In this document: piece after piece, positions 1-9,494 of the stretch
Numbering within the stretch: position 1 is the stretch's first letter
Layout: every line of letters starts with the position of its first letter
IMG/VR virus record: IMGVR_UViG_3300008259_000030
Span: 1 to 64,000 of that record
Reading direction: 5' to 3' (one strand)
Length of the DNA: 64,000 bases
Source: a virus
The notes under the pieces: generated by a model
Database searches by the model: none
Told to the model about the DNA's origin: nothing
What the model saw: the letters and a program-made list of their open reading frames with translations, nothing else
Position numbers and translations under genes: made by a program

Positions 1-744
1 CATTAACGGTTGACCTGACCAGTTTGAATGTCTGTTGTCATCTTCAGCACCAAACGCTGCTACGTTATAAGGTCCGCAACTATAAAATCCTGCCGGAGAT
101 GCTGTGTGATATTGAAAACAGCAAGGACACTGTGGGTAGCAACCAAAGAATACTGAACAACTGAAATGACCACAACAGTTTGTGTCACCGCCGTAAGCAC
201 AAGCAATCCAAATACCGTTAAAATAATTACAGATAACACCGCAGTTATCGTTAAATGGTCCTGTAAAACAGTGTGATTGGTTAACAAAGCAACAGAACAA
301 TGATGTTCCTGTAGAGCACATACCGCGGCCACCTGCTCCGCCCTGGGCACAGATACAACCGTTTTGAGCAGCAGCACACTGAGTCCAACATACTCCAGTA
401 GGATCTGAACAACCACGGAAACACAATGTGGAACTGTTACCACAACTGTTACCAATAGTACCTCTTACAAAATCGGTTGAACTAACACAAATTGTTTTTT
501 TAGAATAAGCACCTGCGTTACCTGGAGTACCTCCACCGCAGCAGCACATCTGTGCTCCGGATCCGCCAGCACCCCATACTTCAATTACTGCTCTACCAGT
601 TGATGGAGGATTCCAACAAAACCCGTTACAAAAGTTTGTATACATGGTACCTGGTGTGAACACATAGATTCTGCCTGTTTCTAGGTTTTCCTCTACGCGA
701 CCAGTTGTTCTTGATCTTATTAAATTTTGAAACGATGTAGGCAT
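1..744 (-). CDS. Cys/Gly-rich virion protein, copy 1 (C-terminus off the left edge)
   Basis: The start is ATG at 742-744 and the frame stays open to base 1, so the C-terminus is missing. The protein begins MPTSFQNLI and carries the block WGAGGSGAQMCCCGGG near residue 60, followed by many short Gly and Cys runs. It is a paralogue of the next two genes, sharing the MPTSF start, an E-x-LE-x-GRI segment, WGAGGSGA-CCCGGG, CSTGTS and the WSG motif. Gly-rich GAGGSG segments of this type are typical of glycine-rich domains at the ends of phage tail fibres, so a fibre-tip or adhesin role is an inference. The Cys density is very unusual for a virion protein made in the cytoplasm. No catalytic motif is visible. 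Confidence 0.8.
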   Translation of the reverse strand, partial: MPTSFQNLIRSRTTGRVEENLETGRIYVFTPGTMYTNFCNGFCWNPPSTGRAVIEVWGAGGSGAQMCCCGGGTPGNAGAYSKKTICVSSTDFVRGTIGNSCGNSSTLCFRGCSDPTGVCWTQCAAAQNGCICAQGGAGGRGMCSTGTSLFCCFVNQSHCFTGPFNDNCGVICNYFNGIWIACAYGGDTNCCGHFSCSVFFGCYPQCPCCFQYHTASPAGFYSCGPYNVAAFGAEDDNRHSNWSGQPLM

Positions 745-755
745 TATTTTATCTC

Positions 756-1751
756 TTATAAATCTCTTACTGTACCATCTTGTACGAATCGGATACGAAT
801 AGCACCATGACCGCCACGATATGCGTGATCACGCACATCAGGACAAGGAAACGGTGGTAATCCTGGAAACCCTGGCGGAACAAATGGTATACATCCGTTA
901 CCGTCATAACATCCGCAAGTTCTACCGCCAGTCCAACATGAGTGAGCACCGTCAACACCGCGACCTGGTTGGCGTCCTGCTACGTTTAACCCATATAAGA
1001 AACCATTTAGTGCCATTCCGCTCCAGCTAGAGTGGCCGCTATCGCCCTCATTAGTGTAGGTAATTTCCGCACCGCAATCGCTGTAATATCCCGGTGGCGT
1101 TGCTACGTGGAAAAATGTAGAACATGGACAGCTTGGTGTACATCCAAAGAAAGTAGCACGGCTAAAACCGCCTCTTGCGTTAACATCGCCACCAAACGCA
1201 TCAGCACAACATGATGCTGTACCTGTTCCGTAGTTACAGATAATTCCACAGTTGGCATTAAATGGACCAGTTCCGCAGAATCCGCCAGCTTGGAAACAGC
1301 ACCACATTGATGTTCCTGTAGAACAGAAAGTAGTACCTCCGCGGCCACCTTGAGCACACATACATCCGTTAGTTGTTGTAGAACGCCAGCATACACCTGT
1401 GGGTTCTGAGCAACCTCGGAAACATAAATCGTTTGAATTGCCGCAGCTAAATCCAATAGTTCCTGTAATTAAGCAGCCAGAAGCTACACAGATAGTTTTC
1501 TTAGAGTAAGCTCCAGGATTACCTGGAATACCGCCACCGCAGCAGCACATCTTAGCACCACTACCGCCAGCACCCCAAATTTCAACTGTAGCAAGTCCGC
1601 TAGCAGGAGCAATCCAACAAACTTCGCCGCACATCTTTGTTCGGACATTACCATGAGTGTATGCCCAAATTCGACCTTGTTCGAGATTTTCTTCTTCGAA
1701 TGCGATAAACGGTAATTTTGCCTGAACAAGACCTTTAAATGATGTTGGCAT
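756..1751 (-). CDS. Cys/Gly-rich virion protein, copy 2 (331 aa)
   Basis: Complete paralogue of its two neighbours, 331 aa, with about 30 cysteines (roughly 9% of residues). Visible landmarks are MPTSFKGLV at the start, WGAGGSGAKMCCCGGG near residue 60-75, CSTGTSMWCC near the middle, a CGCYDGNGC cluster, and a C-terminal GGHGAIRIRF. The last resembles the closing GG-x-G-x-(V/I)-x-I strand of glycine-rich tail-fibre domains. The gap to copy 1 is 11 bases and to copy 3 one base, so the three are surely co-transcribed. Function is inferred as a distal adhesion component. Whether the cysteines form disulfides or bind metal cannot be told from sequence. Confidence 0.85.
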   Translation of the reverse strand: MPTSFKGLVQAKLPFIAFEEENLEQGRIWAYTHGNVRTKMCGEVCWIAPASGLATVEIWGAGGSGAKMCCCGGGIPGNPGAYSKKTICVASGCLITGTIGFSCGNSNDLCFRGCSEPTGVCWRSTTTNGCMCAQGGRGGTTFCSTGTSMWCCFQAGGFCGTGPFNANCGIICNYGTGTASCCADAFGGDVNARGGFSRATFFGCTPSCPCSTFFHVATPPGYYSDCGAEITYTNEGDSGHSSWSGMALNGFLYGLNVAGRQPGRGVDGAHSCWTGGRTCGCYDGNGCIPFVPPGFPGLPPFPCPDVRDHAYRGGHGAIRIRFVQDGTVRDL

Positions 1752-1752
1752 C

Positions 1753-2721
1753 TTATTGTCCCTCTATAAATCTAATACGGATAGCACCGTGTCCGCCGCG
1801 ACGACCGTGGTCGCGAACTTCAGGACATGGATTAGGAGGAGTTCCAGGATAACCTGGACCTACACCTGTGTAGCATCCTTCGTTGTCATAACAGCCGCAG
1901 CCGCCGCCAAATCCCCAACAGTACGACCAGGGGATGCCGTGTGTTGGTTGTCTTGACTGTGCGTTTAATGCTGATTGATGTTGATGGGCACCTTGGCCCG
2001 ACCAGTTTGAGAATTCGTTGCTGTTTTCTGTACCAAATACTACAACTCCGCCGCATTTAGAAACATATCCCGGTGGTGTTGCTACGTGGTAGGTAAAAGA
2101 ACAGATGCATGGGCCTTGACAGCCTAAAAATGCTGTACAGCTAAATCCGCCGCAACGGTTAACGTCGCCGCCGTAACCACAGGCAATCCAAATTCCACCA
2201 AAGTAATTACAGATCGTTCCGCAGTTATCGTTGTATGGGCCTCGAGAACAATATCCGTTAGCAGAAAAACAGCAATATAATGACGTTCCTGTAGTACAGA
2301 AACTTCTACCGCCTGCTCCGCCCTGGGCACATAAGCAGCCCGACGCCCCGCAGTTTCCTGTCCATGTTACACCAGTTGCGTCTGAGCAACCTCGGAAACA
2401 GATAGCATCTGCGTTACCGCAGCTAAATCCCACTGCTCCGCAGACATAACAGCCCGATTCTACTCGGATAGCTTTCTTTGAATAAGCACCTGCGTTGCCA
2501 GGAAGTCCTCCTCCGCAGCAGCACATACGAGCACCACTACCGCCAGCACCCCAAATTTCTATAACTGCTGTACCTCTAGCAGGGGCTTTCCAACAAATTT
2601 GATAGTTGGTATAGTTGTTGCCCGGTGTATATAGCCAGATTCTGCCACGCTCGAGATGTTCCTCGGTAGCGTAGATACCATCGCCTTTGATCTGAACTAA
2701 ATTCCTAAATGATGTTGGCAT
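1753..2721 (-). CDS. Cys/Gly-rich virion protein, copy 3 (322 aa)
   Basis: First gene of the Cys-rich triplet in transcription order, 322 aa. It follows the same plan: MPTSFRNLV, a GRIWLYTPG segment, WGAGGSGARMCCCGGG, CTTGTSLYCC, a CGCYDNEGC cluster and the C-terminal GGHGAIRIRFIEGQ. Divergence is concentrated between the conserved Cys/Gly blocks, as expected for surface loops on a shared scaffold. It lies downstream of two small structural-type genes and the 2006-aa fibre, which supports a role in the adhesion apparatus. The family is recognised only as glycine-rich tail-fibre-like; the exact role is unknown. Confidence 0.85.
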   Translation of the reverse strand: MPTSFRNLVQIKGDGIYATEEHLERGRIWLYTPGNNYTNYQICWKAPARGTAVIEIWGAGGSGARMCCCGGGLPGNAGAYSKKAIRVESGCYVCGAVGFSCGNADAICFRGCSDATGVTWTGNCGASGCLCAQGGAGGRSFCTTGTSLYCCFSANGYCSRGPYNDNCGTICNYFGGIWIACGYGGDVNRCGGFSCTAFLGCQGPCICSFTYHVATPPGYVSKCGGVVVFGTENSNEFSNWSGQGAHQHQSALNAQSRQPTHGIPWSYCWGFGGGCGCYDNEGCYTGVGPGYPGTPPNPCPEVRDHGRRGGHGAIRIRFIEGQ

Positions 2722-2742
2722 GTTTCTTCCTGTTTTTATTCA

Positions 2743-3075
2743 TCAAGCAGATGCTACTACCCACCCGTATGTTGAGCCTGTATAAACCAAAGTAATGATC
2801 GATCCATTAACGTCGATGGTTAAATCGTCGTTGATGTTTTGAATTTTAGCACCATTTCTACCAACTGTAATGTTGTTAGTTGCTGCTACACCGCCAATAT
2901 CGATAATCTGTATCGTATCGTTGAGTAGTAACGTAGAAACGTTTGGTAGTGTGATTGTAAAAGCACCACCCGCACTAGACGCTAAAATGCGATCATTGAC
3001 TGAAGCGTTAAAGGCTGCAGAAACTTCACGAATAACGTTATTCGCTGTGCCTGTTGTTGTAATATATCTTCCCAT
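2743..3075 (-). CDS. small beta-rich structural protein (110 aa)
   Basis: ATG start at 3073-3075. The protein begins MGRYITTTGTANNVIREVSA and continues with alternating hydrophobic and Thr/Ser residues typical of beta-strands (FTITLPNVS, DTIQIIDIGG, ITVGRNGAKI, GSIITLVYTG) and ends YGWVVASA. This pattern resembles short trimeric fibre or connector domains, with an INDDLTIDVNGS repeat-like segment. No domain is firmly recognised. A CATAAATA late-promoter-like box lies 21 bases upstream, and the gene heads the Cys-rich triplet. A small virion protein in the adhesion module is the best guess. Confidence 0.75.
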   Translation of the reverse strand: MGRYITTTGTANNVIREVSAAFNASVNDRILASSAGGAFTITLPNVSTLLLNDTIQIIDIGGVAATNNITVGRNGAKIQNINDDLTIDVNGSIITLVYTGSTYGWVVASA

Positions 3076-3095
3076 GTAAATCCCCTGTCAATGTA

Positions 3096-3103
3096 TATTT
3101 ATG
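3096..3103 (-). promoter_or_regulatory. late-promoter-like -10 box (CATAAATA)
   Basis: On the minus strand this reads CATAAATA, one base from the T4 late consensus TATAAATA. It lies 21 bases upstream of the 110-aa gene and overlaps the stop of the gene before it. Read by a gp55-type sigma factor, which this window encodes. The spacing suits a short leader. Confidence 0.45.
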
Positions 3104-3419
3104 CTGTTGGTGTTTCTATGCCGAACGCTACTGCACTAACGTTAGCACCGCTGGAATAGACTACTAAAAGTCTACCTGCGTCCATAACAATACCTGTGCG
3201 TTCTAGAACACCCTTGCCCAAAACTTCTGTGTCAAATTCAATCCATTCTGCTGCTACGGGCGTTGCAGCAGCGGATACAGCTACTCTTACAGCAACCGCT
3301 TGGTTGCCTCTGTTACAGATTGACAAGGTAACCACCGAAAATGTGTCCGACGGAACTGTGTATACTGTTGTATTTGTAGCTGCTGCTATATCGTTAGCAC
3401 CTAATCTACCTGTTGCCAT
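3099..3419 (-). CDS. small beta-sandwich-like virion protein (106 aa)
   Basis: ATG at 3417-3419. The sequence shows MATGRLGAN, then TTVYTVPSDTFSVVTLSICN and VRVAVS, an ERTG-I-V-MDAG turn and a closing strand ANVSAVAFGIE. The same order of strands (TVYTVP-like start, NRG-like turn, xRxG-V-AGD-like turn, VSAxVxGxE end) recurs in the proteins at 15569-15898 and 29572-29943, so the three look like one family of small beta-sandwich proteins placed between fibre genes. A fibre accessory or decoration role is inferred only. The end of the gene overlaps the promoter box of the next gene. Confidence 0.78.
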   Translation of the reverse strand: MATGRLGANDIAAATNTTVYTVPSDTFSVVTLSICNRGNQAVAVRVAVSAAATPVAAEWIEFDTEVLGKGVLERTGIVMDAGRLLVVYSSGANVSAVAFGIETPTA

Positions 3420-3431
3420 TTAAAATCTCCA

Positions 3432-6400
3432 TTAACTATGTAAAAATAAGTTCATAGCCACCGGTACTCCATTAATACCACCAATGAAATTCATCGGAGC
3501 AAGCACGTTAATGCGGCCGCCTGTGGTGGTTGTAATGTAGTCATTAGCTACAAATATCTGACCTGCTGTGAGAGTATTTACGTTCAGGGTACTGGAACCT
3601 GAACCAATTTGTGAAGCAATATAAGCCTTAATTGCTCTCTGAGTAGGTATAACTGAATCTGAATCCTGTGTAAAGAACGGATCTGTACTGAATTCAGTGA
3701 TTGTAGCACCCCCTGTGCCCAATTCTACCGAGCCCAAGCTGAGCTCTTGTAGTCCTGCAATGTTAAACGCATCTGCGTTTAGTGTAGCAGTACCTGTACT
3801 TTGTTCGACTGTGAATAATCCACCAACTCGGAAGTTACCGTCCTGGTCTGTTGATGTGTAGAACACACGACCACCATTGCTTTCCACAGTTTCATTGGTT
3901 GGAATTGGATCAATCAGTGGCAATCCTGGATAATTTGTACTGGTGAAATTACCAGTACCAATATCTAAGAAGTCATGGCCTGTTAGTCGAACCTGTGAAT
4001 AACGTATCCTAATTTCAAAAGGATCTTCGTGTGGCACAGCTTCGGGTATTTCAATAGGTGGGCTTACCTGTAATCTAGCTGTATAAGGCCCGGTTCCTAG
4101 TAGTTGTGTAACAGTGACTAATTTATAGAACTGTCCAGGTAAACTGTTAAATTCAACGTTTGATCCTGGTACCGGTATAGAATATAATCCCTTAACGTCA
4201 ACATAGCTGCCATTTTGGAATATATCAGCATAACCATCTCCAACTACCGAACCTGTAGCCACTTCCCAATCAGCACCCCTAGTGATAAATGTAGGATTCG
4301 CTAGTACACCGTTGCCTACTCGCACTGTATGTGGTGCTTCGTAGGTATTATTAGGATCTGTGACAGTTAACGCAGGCGGAGTTACTGAACTATAACCGCT
4401 ACCTGGTTCTATTACTCTAAATTCCACAATCTTAGTATCAGCAACTCTAGCACGTACATAAGCTCTTGTTCCGGTTACCAATGCTGCCGGACCTGCTACT
4501 GTTGACTGCGGAATAATCCATAATGGAGATCCGTTTGGATTGCCAAATATTGGTCTTCCTGTAGTAGTATAAGCAGCAGTACCCTGTGTCCAAGTACGGC
4601 CATCCTGTGATTTCCAATGTGCTGTAGAAGAAGCAGATCCTGTTGCTACAAAGGTACCTTGCCCGTATCCTACTTTACCAACAGTGATAGTGTTTAATAC
4701 TCCGGTCCAACTAGTTCCATCGTTGCTAACAGCAATATTAGATCCTGTAGAACTCACAGCCACAAACACATTATTTCCATACGCAATACTGCTCCAGTCG
4801 GCGAGCCCTGTAAGAGCAGCCGAAGTCCATGTAATACCGTCTAAACTATATGCCGAGGTTACTGATCCAGGAGCACCTGCCGTAGAAACAGCAAAGAATC
4901 TGCCTTTACCGTAGGTAATGCTTGGCCAATTTGTACGTGTAGGTAAATTATTAGCACCGTTAGCCCAAGTTGTACCATTAGTAGATACTAGTGGAGTGGC
5001 AGAATCCGCTCTAACAGCAACAAAACGACCTCCACCAAACGCTACAGATGTTACATCACTAATTTGCGGTATAGTTGCTGAGTTCCAAGTTACTCCGCCG
5101 TCTGTACTATAAGCTGCTCCTGTGGCAGCATTTCCTAATGCTACAACGTAGGAAACTCCGCCAATATCCCCACTGGCTATCGCTGTCCATATGTTGATTG
5201 ATGGTAGAGTAGATGTTTGCCAAGTTGTACCATTGGTTGAATAATATGCTGTGTTAGTTGATACTCCGCCATTCGCCAGTAGTATTACAAAATTACCACC
5301 CCTGCCTTTGCCTTCATAGGAAAATGTTAATATTTCTCCGACTACTAACCCTGGAGTTGAATCTACGGTTTCGATACGTATTCTAAGATCATTGGCAGGT
5401 GTTGTTCCTCCTAATGAAGTGCCTAAGATGGTCAACAAATTATTATTAACATAATTTTGTCCGGCTTGATTTAAAGTAACAGTATATGTTTCACCATTTC
5501 TAGTTATATTAAATGTAGCACCGGTTCCAGCACCGCCTGAAGCAGACACATTGGTAAATGTTTGTCTTACATTGGCATAAACAGCATCTGATTGACCAAC
5601 TACTGAGCCTCCTGAGACGCTAGGAGAACTTTCGGTAGGTGCTGCTACTGTTACTCTTGGTTCAATGATGTATAATGATGAGGGATCTGGTGCTACAATA
5701 GCTGTACCTGGCACAACATGATCCCATCCACTAGTGCCAGTTGACTCTCTATAAACTCCTGCTAGTTTAGAACCAGCATTGTAGGTGTTGATATAACCAT
5801 ATTGACCTACACCAGTTCCGGATTGGATATAAATTCTCATACCAATATAAGCTGAACTGGTTTGATCGTCAGTGGCTGCTAGGGTAATTGAACTAGTTGT
5901 TCCACTTTGAGCAACGTTTTCTGAACTTAGATAATCAAGGCCGCCAAATTGTCCTGAACTGTCGTCATTGTCTAACAATCTAACTTCAAAAATACCGCCA
6001 TCTCTAGTCTCATTACCAACAGTAGTAAATGATGTTCCTGGTCCGTTAAATGTAAACGTGCCTGAGGTATAATCAATACCAGCATTTTGATATTCAACAC
6101 GTAGTACCTGTTGACCGTTGGTTAATACTTTTGTGATCAGTGCTTCTTCGTATCGGTTATTAACTATACCTGTGATTGCTGTTTCTGTAGCATCAACCCC
6201 TTCTGCTACACAACCGTATGTTCCGTATGAGCTGTTACCGTTAGTAGCACGTATCTTACCACCGTCTTCTGCTAGATACCCAATATGTCCGTAATATCCA
6301 AACACAGATACAAGTTCTGTTCTACCTAGATTGGTACACCATACACCAATACCGTCTGAAATTACTTGTGTAAAATCGTTACTGACGATAGATTTATTAC

Positions 6401-9400
6401 CGCCGTTGTGTAGATCTCCATCGATCTTACATCCCACACAGGCTGTACCAAATGTTGTTACGTTTTGTACATAACAAGATCTTGTGGTAATCCATACTCG
6501 TTGGTCATTAGGGCCCCAGCCTGGATCAAGACTTACGTAAGCACCGGCTGTTGGTCTATAAGTTCCATATGCGTTAGGTCCAACTAATGTTCCTGTTAAT
6601 CCCTGTACAGTCATATTTCTAACACCTGTACTGTTTCTAACCAAGAACATGTTTTCTGTTATAGAACCAGTCACGCCATTAACATACCATTCTGCTGATG
6701 TTAAAGTTCTATAATTACCAGTGTAGACTAAATCAAACTTGATAGCATCGATGTATTCGCCAACATCTCTAGCACAGGCAGCAAGACTGTAAGTGTAAGA
6801 TGGGTAAGTTAACGCAATGTACGCATGAACTTCAGCAATAATAAATTGTCTATTCAATTCTAGTTGACGCACCGCCGCATACACATTATAACTTGATGCT
6901 GCAGCATTTGAGCCAGCCATTGTAGGAGCACTACCTACTGCGTTTAGATAAAAATCAACATGATCATAGGCATTTTGAACTAGTGTTTCAACTAGCGTGC
7001 CTTCTGTAGCAGTTGCGAAAGGCTTAGTTTGACTCTGTGTTTCAGTATTTGGATTTGTACCAGTTGTTGTTTTTGTTACAGTTGTACCTTCTACAATATC
7101 AGCAATAATAGCTTTAATTCGTGTAAGAGCATCTAAACTCTTAGGAACATCAGTAGCATCAATCTGACTAGCAGCAGGTCTAATGTTAGTAGAACGTAGT
7201 TCGTCGCCTACTACCGCAGTGTCTACAGGAACAATAATAGGTAGCGTTTCATAGAATACACCAGTCTTAACTAGTATAGTTCTTTGAGGTTTGACTTCTG
7301 CTCCCACACTTCCTAATGTACCGCTAGAAATTGCTGTAGTAATTAGTGTTTTTAGATTAGCGATTTCTGTAAATGAAGAATCTTCAGCTACATAATCAGT
7401 GTCAATAATCTGTAAAATTCTATCATTAACAGGAACACTGTTAGTAACTTGATAATTTGTTCCAGGTGCTGTGTTGAGTAATACACAGGTGTTAACTAAA
7501 GTATTGACAGCATAGTTTATGGCTGCTACTGTTTCTTCTTTTTGTCCTAGGCCGTAGAAAGTTGAAGCATTTGTAACATATTCAACCGCAGCCTGTCTAG
7601 ATCTTACGTTTCCGCCGTGACGGATATCCCATAACAATGCGTCAATGATTAAACCTACATCACGCTCGCACTTGGTTGTATCATAAGAAAAACTAGATAC
7701 AAACGGTGAAATGTTGTTTGTGATTTGATAGTTAATCCACTGTACAGTTTCCCTCTGTACAAACTGTCTATTAATTTCTAATATAAAAGCAGCTTCAGGA
7801 TTTCGTGTCCCTTTTTCAATTTGATCAGCTGCGTATCTTACAGTTCTCCATGGTTTATCTAGTGTGATACCGTATGTCGGTGCCACTTCATCAGTTCCGT
7901 CAAGACTTACATAATACAACTGATCAACTTCGCCCCAATATTTCCACTCGGGTGCTGCGGCACTATTGACAACTAGAACTTGTCCATCTGAACCAATAGG
8001 TAATCTAGTTGGTCCAGCACCGCCGTAATAAACAAGATCGCCCTGTGTAGTTAATACCGACGATTCTTGACCGTTGGCTAATAGATTCCAGTATGTTCCT
8101 GAAATGTCTACGTCTGGTCTGTTTGTTGCTGTAGCAGATGTGTGTGCTAATACACAGATATAACTGTTAGGTCCATAACGAACAGCATCACCTAGTACGT
8201 AACCATAACCGTTAGCCCATGTTCCTAACCAACGAATGCCCGGATTTAATTGTTCCCAATAGGTTAGATTAGGTGGTTTCTGATTGTTATTATCTTCTAT
8301 AGCAACATAGGTGTAACCGCTGAGTCTTACTACGTCTCCAACTTTATAGTTGGTAGAACCTGACCAGTCCTGTTGAAATTTAAATGCTGTGGTAAACAGA
8401 TCCCAATTCTGAGCACCTGTGACTGCCTCTGTTGGTTTGATATTACTATGGTTAGTGACTGCTACATACGCATATCCACCATAGGTAACAATGTCACCAG
8501 GCTGATAAACACTTGACGAATTCCAACTGTTTTCAAATTGTAATCCTTCTAGGAATTGTGCCCAGTAACCCGAATCTTCATCTTGTTCAAATGTTCTTGA
8601 TACACTAGAAGTATGTTTTTGTAAACAGATGTAGACACCGTTACCAGTCTTAACAAGATCGTTTACTTTATAATTTTGATCTACAGGATCCCACGCACCT
8701 AAGTATTCAACACCTTGGTTGAAATAATCCCACTTGCTTTGATCTGCTTCAAGACCCAGTGTAAAGGTTGCTGCGGCAGGGTGTCCTTCATTACATACAT
8801 ACGTAGTTCCGCCAAAAGAAACTACATCATTAATTTTATATCGAGTTGACGGAGCCCAAGGACCTTTCCAGTCAAACGCTTCTGAGAACTGATCCCATTT
8901 ATTAATATCTGCCTTTTGACCTGCGGTTAGTCTATCTAAACCTTCAAGTCCCATTGCGGCAGTTGGAGCAGATATGTGGCCTAGATTACAGAGATATGTG
9001 TTGCCGCCGTACTTGACAATATCGTTAAGTCTATATCTGGTGTCAGTGGTCCAGTCACCTCGCCATTCAAATCCCTCAGCAAACTGATCCCATTTAGACT
9101 GTGTACTATCGCCCAAGTCAAGGTCTACTTCAAGGCCATCGCTGGCGTTAGCAGCAGATGTATGACCTACCAAACAGATGTATAGCTGTCCGCCGTATTT
9201 GACTATGTCGTTGACAAAGTATTCTGTGTCGACCGTCCAGTCACCTCTCCATGCTTGTCCATCGCTGGCTTGATTCCAACGTGCTGGGAAGTTATCCGCA
9301 TCTACATAGAAATTTGAATCAGCTGTATGCCCAATTACGCAGATGTAAACTTTACCGTTTACTCGAACTACGTCATCTTTAAGGTAAGAGGTACCCGCAG

Positions 9401-9452
9401 CCCATTCGCCTTTCCATATAAATCTAATTCTACCTAATTTAAACTCTGCCAT
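3432..9452 (-). CDS. giant tail fibre: CBM5/12-like repeats, BNR-like repeats, DGNFRVG module (2006 aa)
   Basis: Residues 1-465 hold eight repeats of the form W+GxWxxxTxYxxxDIVxYGGxxYxCxxGHTS, like the carbohydrate-binding module 5/12 fold. A beta-helix-like part follows, with WRTVRYAADQ near 535 and GTYGCVAEGVD near 1085. Residues about 1390-1645 contain BNR/sialidase-type repeats (STDGGVTWNS, YGNNVFVAVSS). The C-terminus has RLTGHDFLDIGTGNF, TSTDQDGNFRVGGLF near 1866 and PTQRAIKAYIASQI near 1940. The same order is found in the next gene, so the two are duplicated fibres. The likely role is host-surface recognition by glycan binding; this is inference from the modules. A GATAAATA late box lies 25 bases upstream. 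Confidence 0.9.
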   Translation of the reverse strand: MAEFKLGRIRFIWKGEWAAGTSYLKDDVVRVNGKVYICVIGHTADSNFYVDADNFPARWNQASDGQAWRGDWTVDTEYFVNDIVKYGGQLYICLVGHTSAANASDGLEVDLDLGDSTQSKWDQFAEGFEWRGDWTTDTRYRLNDIVKYGGNTYLCNLGHISAPTAAMGLEGLDRLTAGQKADINKWDQFSEAFDWKGPWAPSTRYKINDVVSFGGTTYVCNEGHPAAATFTLGLEADQSKWDYFNQGVEYLGAWDPVDQNYKVNDLVKTGNGVYICLQKHTSSVSRTFEQDEDSGYWAQFLEGLQFENSWNSSSVYQPGDIVTYGGYAYVAVTNHSNIKPTEAVTGAQNWDLFTTAFKFQQDWSGSTNYKVGDVVRLSGYTYVAIEDNNNQKPPNLTYWEQLNPGIRWLGTWANGYGYVLGDAVRYGPNSYICVLAHTSATATNRPDVDISGTYWNLLANGQESSVLTTQGDLVYYGGAGPTRLPIGSDGQVLVVNSAAAPEWKYWGEVDQLYYVSLDGTDEVAPTYGITLDKPWRTVRYAADQIEKGTRNPEAAFILEINRQFVQRETVQWINYQITNNISPFVSSFSYDTTKCERDVGLIIDALLWDIRHGGNVRSRQAAVEYVTNASTFYGLGQKEETVAAINYAVNTLVNTCVLLNTAPGTNYQVTNSVPVNDRILQIIDTDYVAEDSSFTEIANLKTLITTAISSGTLGSVGAEVKPQRTILVKTGVFYETLPIIVPVDTAVVGDELRSTNIRPAASQIDATDVPKSLDALTRIKAIIADIVEGTTVTKTTTGTNPNTETQSQTKPFATATEGTLVETLVQNAYDHVDFYLNAVGSAPTMAGSNAAASSYNVYAAVRQLELNRQFIIAEVHAYIALTYPSYTYSLAACARDVGEYIDAIKFDLVYTGNYRTLTSAEWYVNGVTGSITENMFLVRNSTGVRNMTVQGLTGTLVGPNAYGTYRPTAGAYVSLDPGWGPNDQRVWITTRSCYVQNVTTFGTACVGCKIDGDLHNGGNKSIVSNDFTQVISDGIGVWCTNLGRTELVSVFGYYGHIGYLAEDGGKIRATNGNSSYGTYGCVAEGVDATETAITGIVNNRYEEALITKVLTNGQQVLRVEYQNAGIDYTSGTFTFNGPGTSFTTVGNETRDGGIFEVRLLDNDDSSGQFGGLDYLSSENVAQSGTTSSITLAATDDQTSSAYIGMRIYIQSGTGVGQYGYINTYNAGSKLAGVYRESTGTSGWDHVVPGTAIVAPDPSSLYIIEPRVTVAAPTESSPSVSGGSVVGQSDAVYANVRQTFTNVSASGGAGTGATFNITRNGETYTVTLNQAGQNYVNNNLLTILGTSLGGTTPANDLRIRIETVDSTPGLVVGEILTFSYEGKGRGGNFVILLANGGVSTNTAYYSTNGTTWQTSTLPSINIWTAIASGDIGGVSYVVALGNAATGAAYSTDGGVTWNSATIPQISDVTSVAFGGGRFVAVRADSATPLVSTNGTTWANGANNLPTRTNWPSITYGKGRFFAVSTAGAPGSVTSAYSLDGITWTSAALTGLADWSSIAYGNNVFVAVSSTGSNIAVSNDGTSWTGVLNTITVGKVGYGQGTFVATGSASSTAHWKSQDGRTWTQGTAAYTTTGRPIFGNPNGSPLWIIPQSTVAGPAALVTGTRAYVRARVADTKIVEFRVIEPGSGYSSVTPPALTVTDPNNTYEAPHTVRVGNGVLANPTFITRGADWEVATGSVVGDGYADIFQNGSYVDVKGLYSIPVPGSNVEFNSLPGQFYKLVTVTQLLGTGPYTARLQVSPPIEIPEAVPHEDPFEIRIRYSQVRLTGHDFLDIGTGNFTSTNYPGLPLIDPIPTNETVESNGGRVFYTSTDQDGNFRVGGLFTVEQSTGTATLNADAFNIAGLQELSLGSVELGTGGATITEFSTDPFFTQDSDSVIPTQRAIKAYIASQIGSGSSTLNVNTLTAGQIFVANDYITTTTGGRINVLAPMNFIGGINGVPVAMNLFLHS
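3823..3875. repeat. 53-base identical repeat, copy 1 (in the 2006-aa fibre)
   Basis: Identical base for base with 9934-9986 in the paralogous fibre gene. It codes for the TSTDQDGNFRVG module. Such identity between otherwise diverged genes suggests recent recombination or gene conversion. Confidence 0.8.
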
Positions 9453-9476
9453 CGATTACTCCGATCTTCGATACCA

Positions 9477-9484
9477 TATTTATC
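9477..9484 (-). promoter_or_regulatory. late-promoter-like -10 box (GATAAATA)
   Basis: Minus-strand GATAAATA, one base from TATAAATA, 25 bases upstream of the 2006-aa fibre start and just after the stop of the 1897-aa fibre. The placement matches an independent late promoter for the left-hand fibre gene. Confidence 0.55.
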
Positions 9485-9494
9485 TAATATGTTT

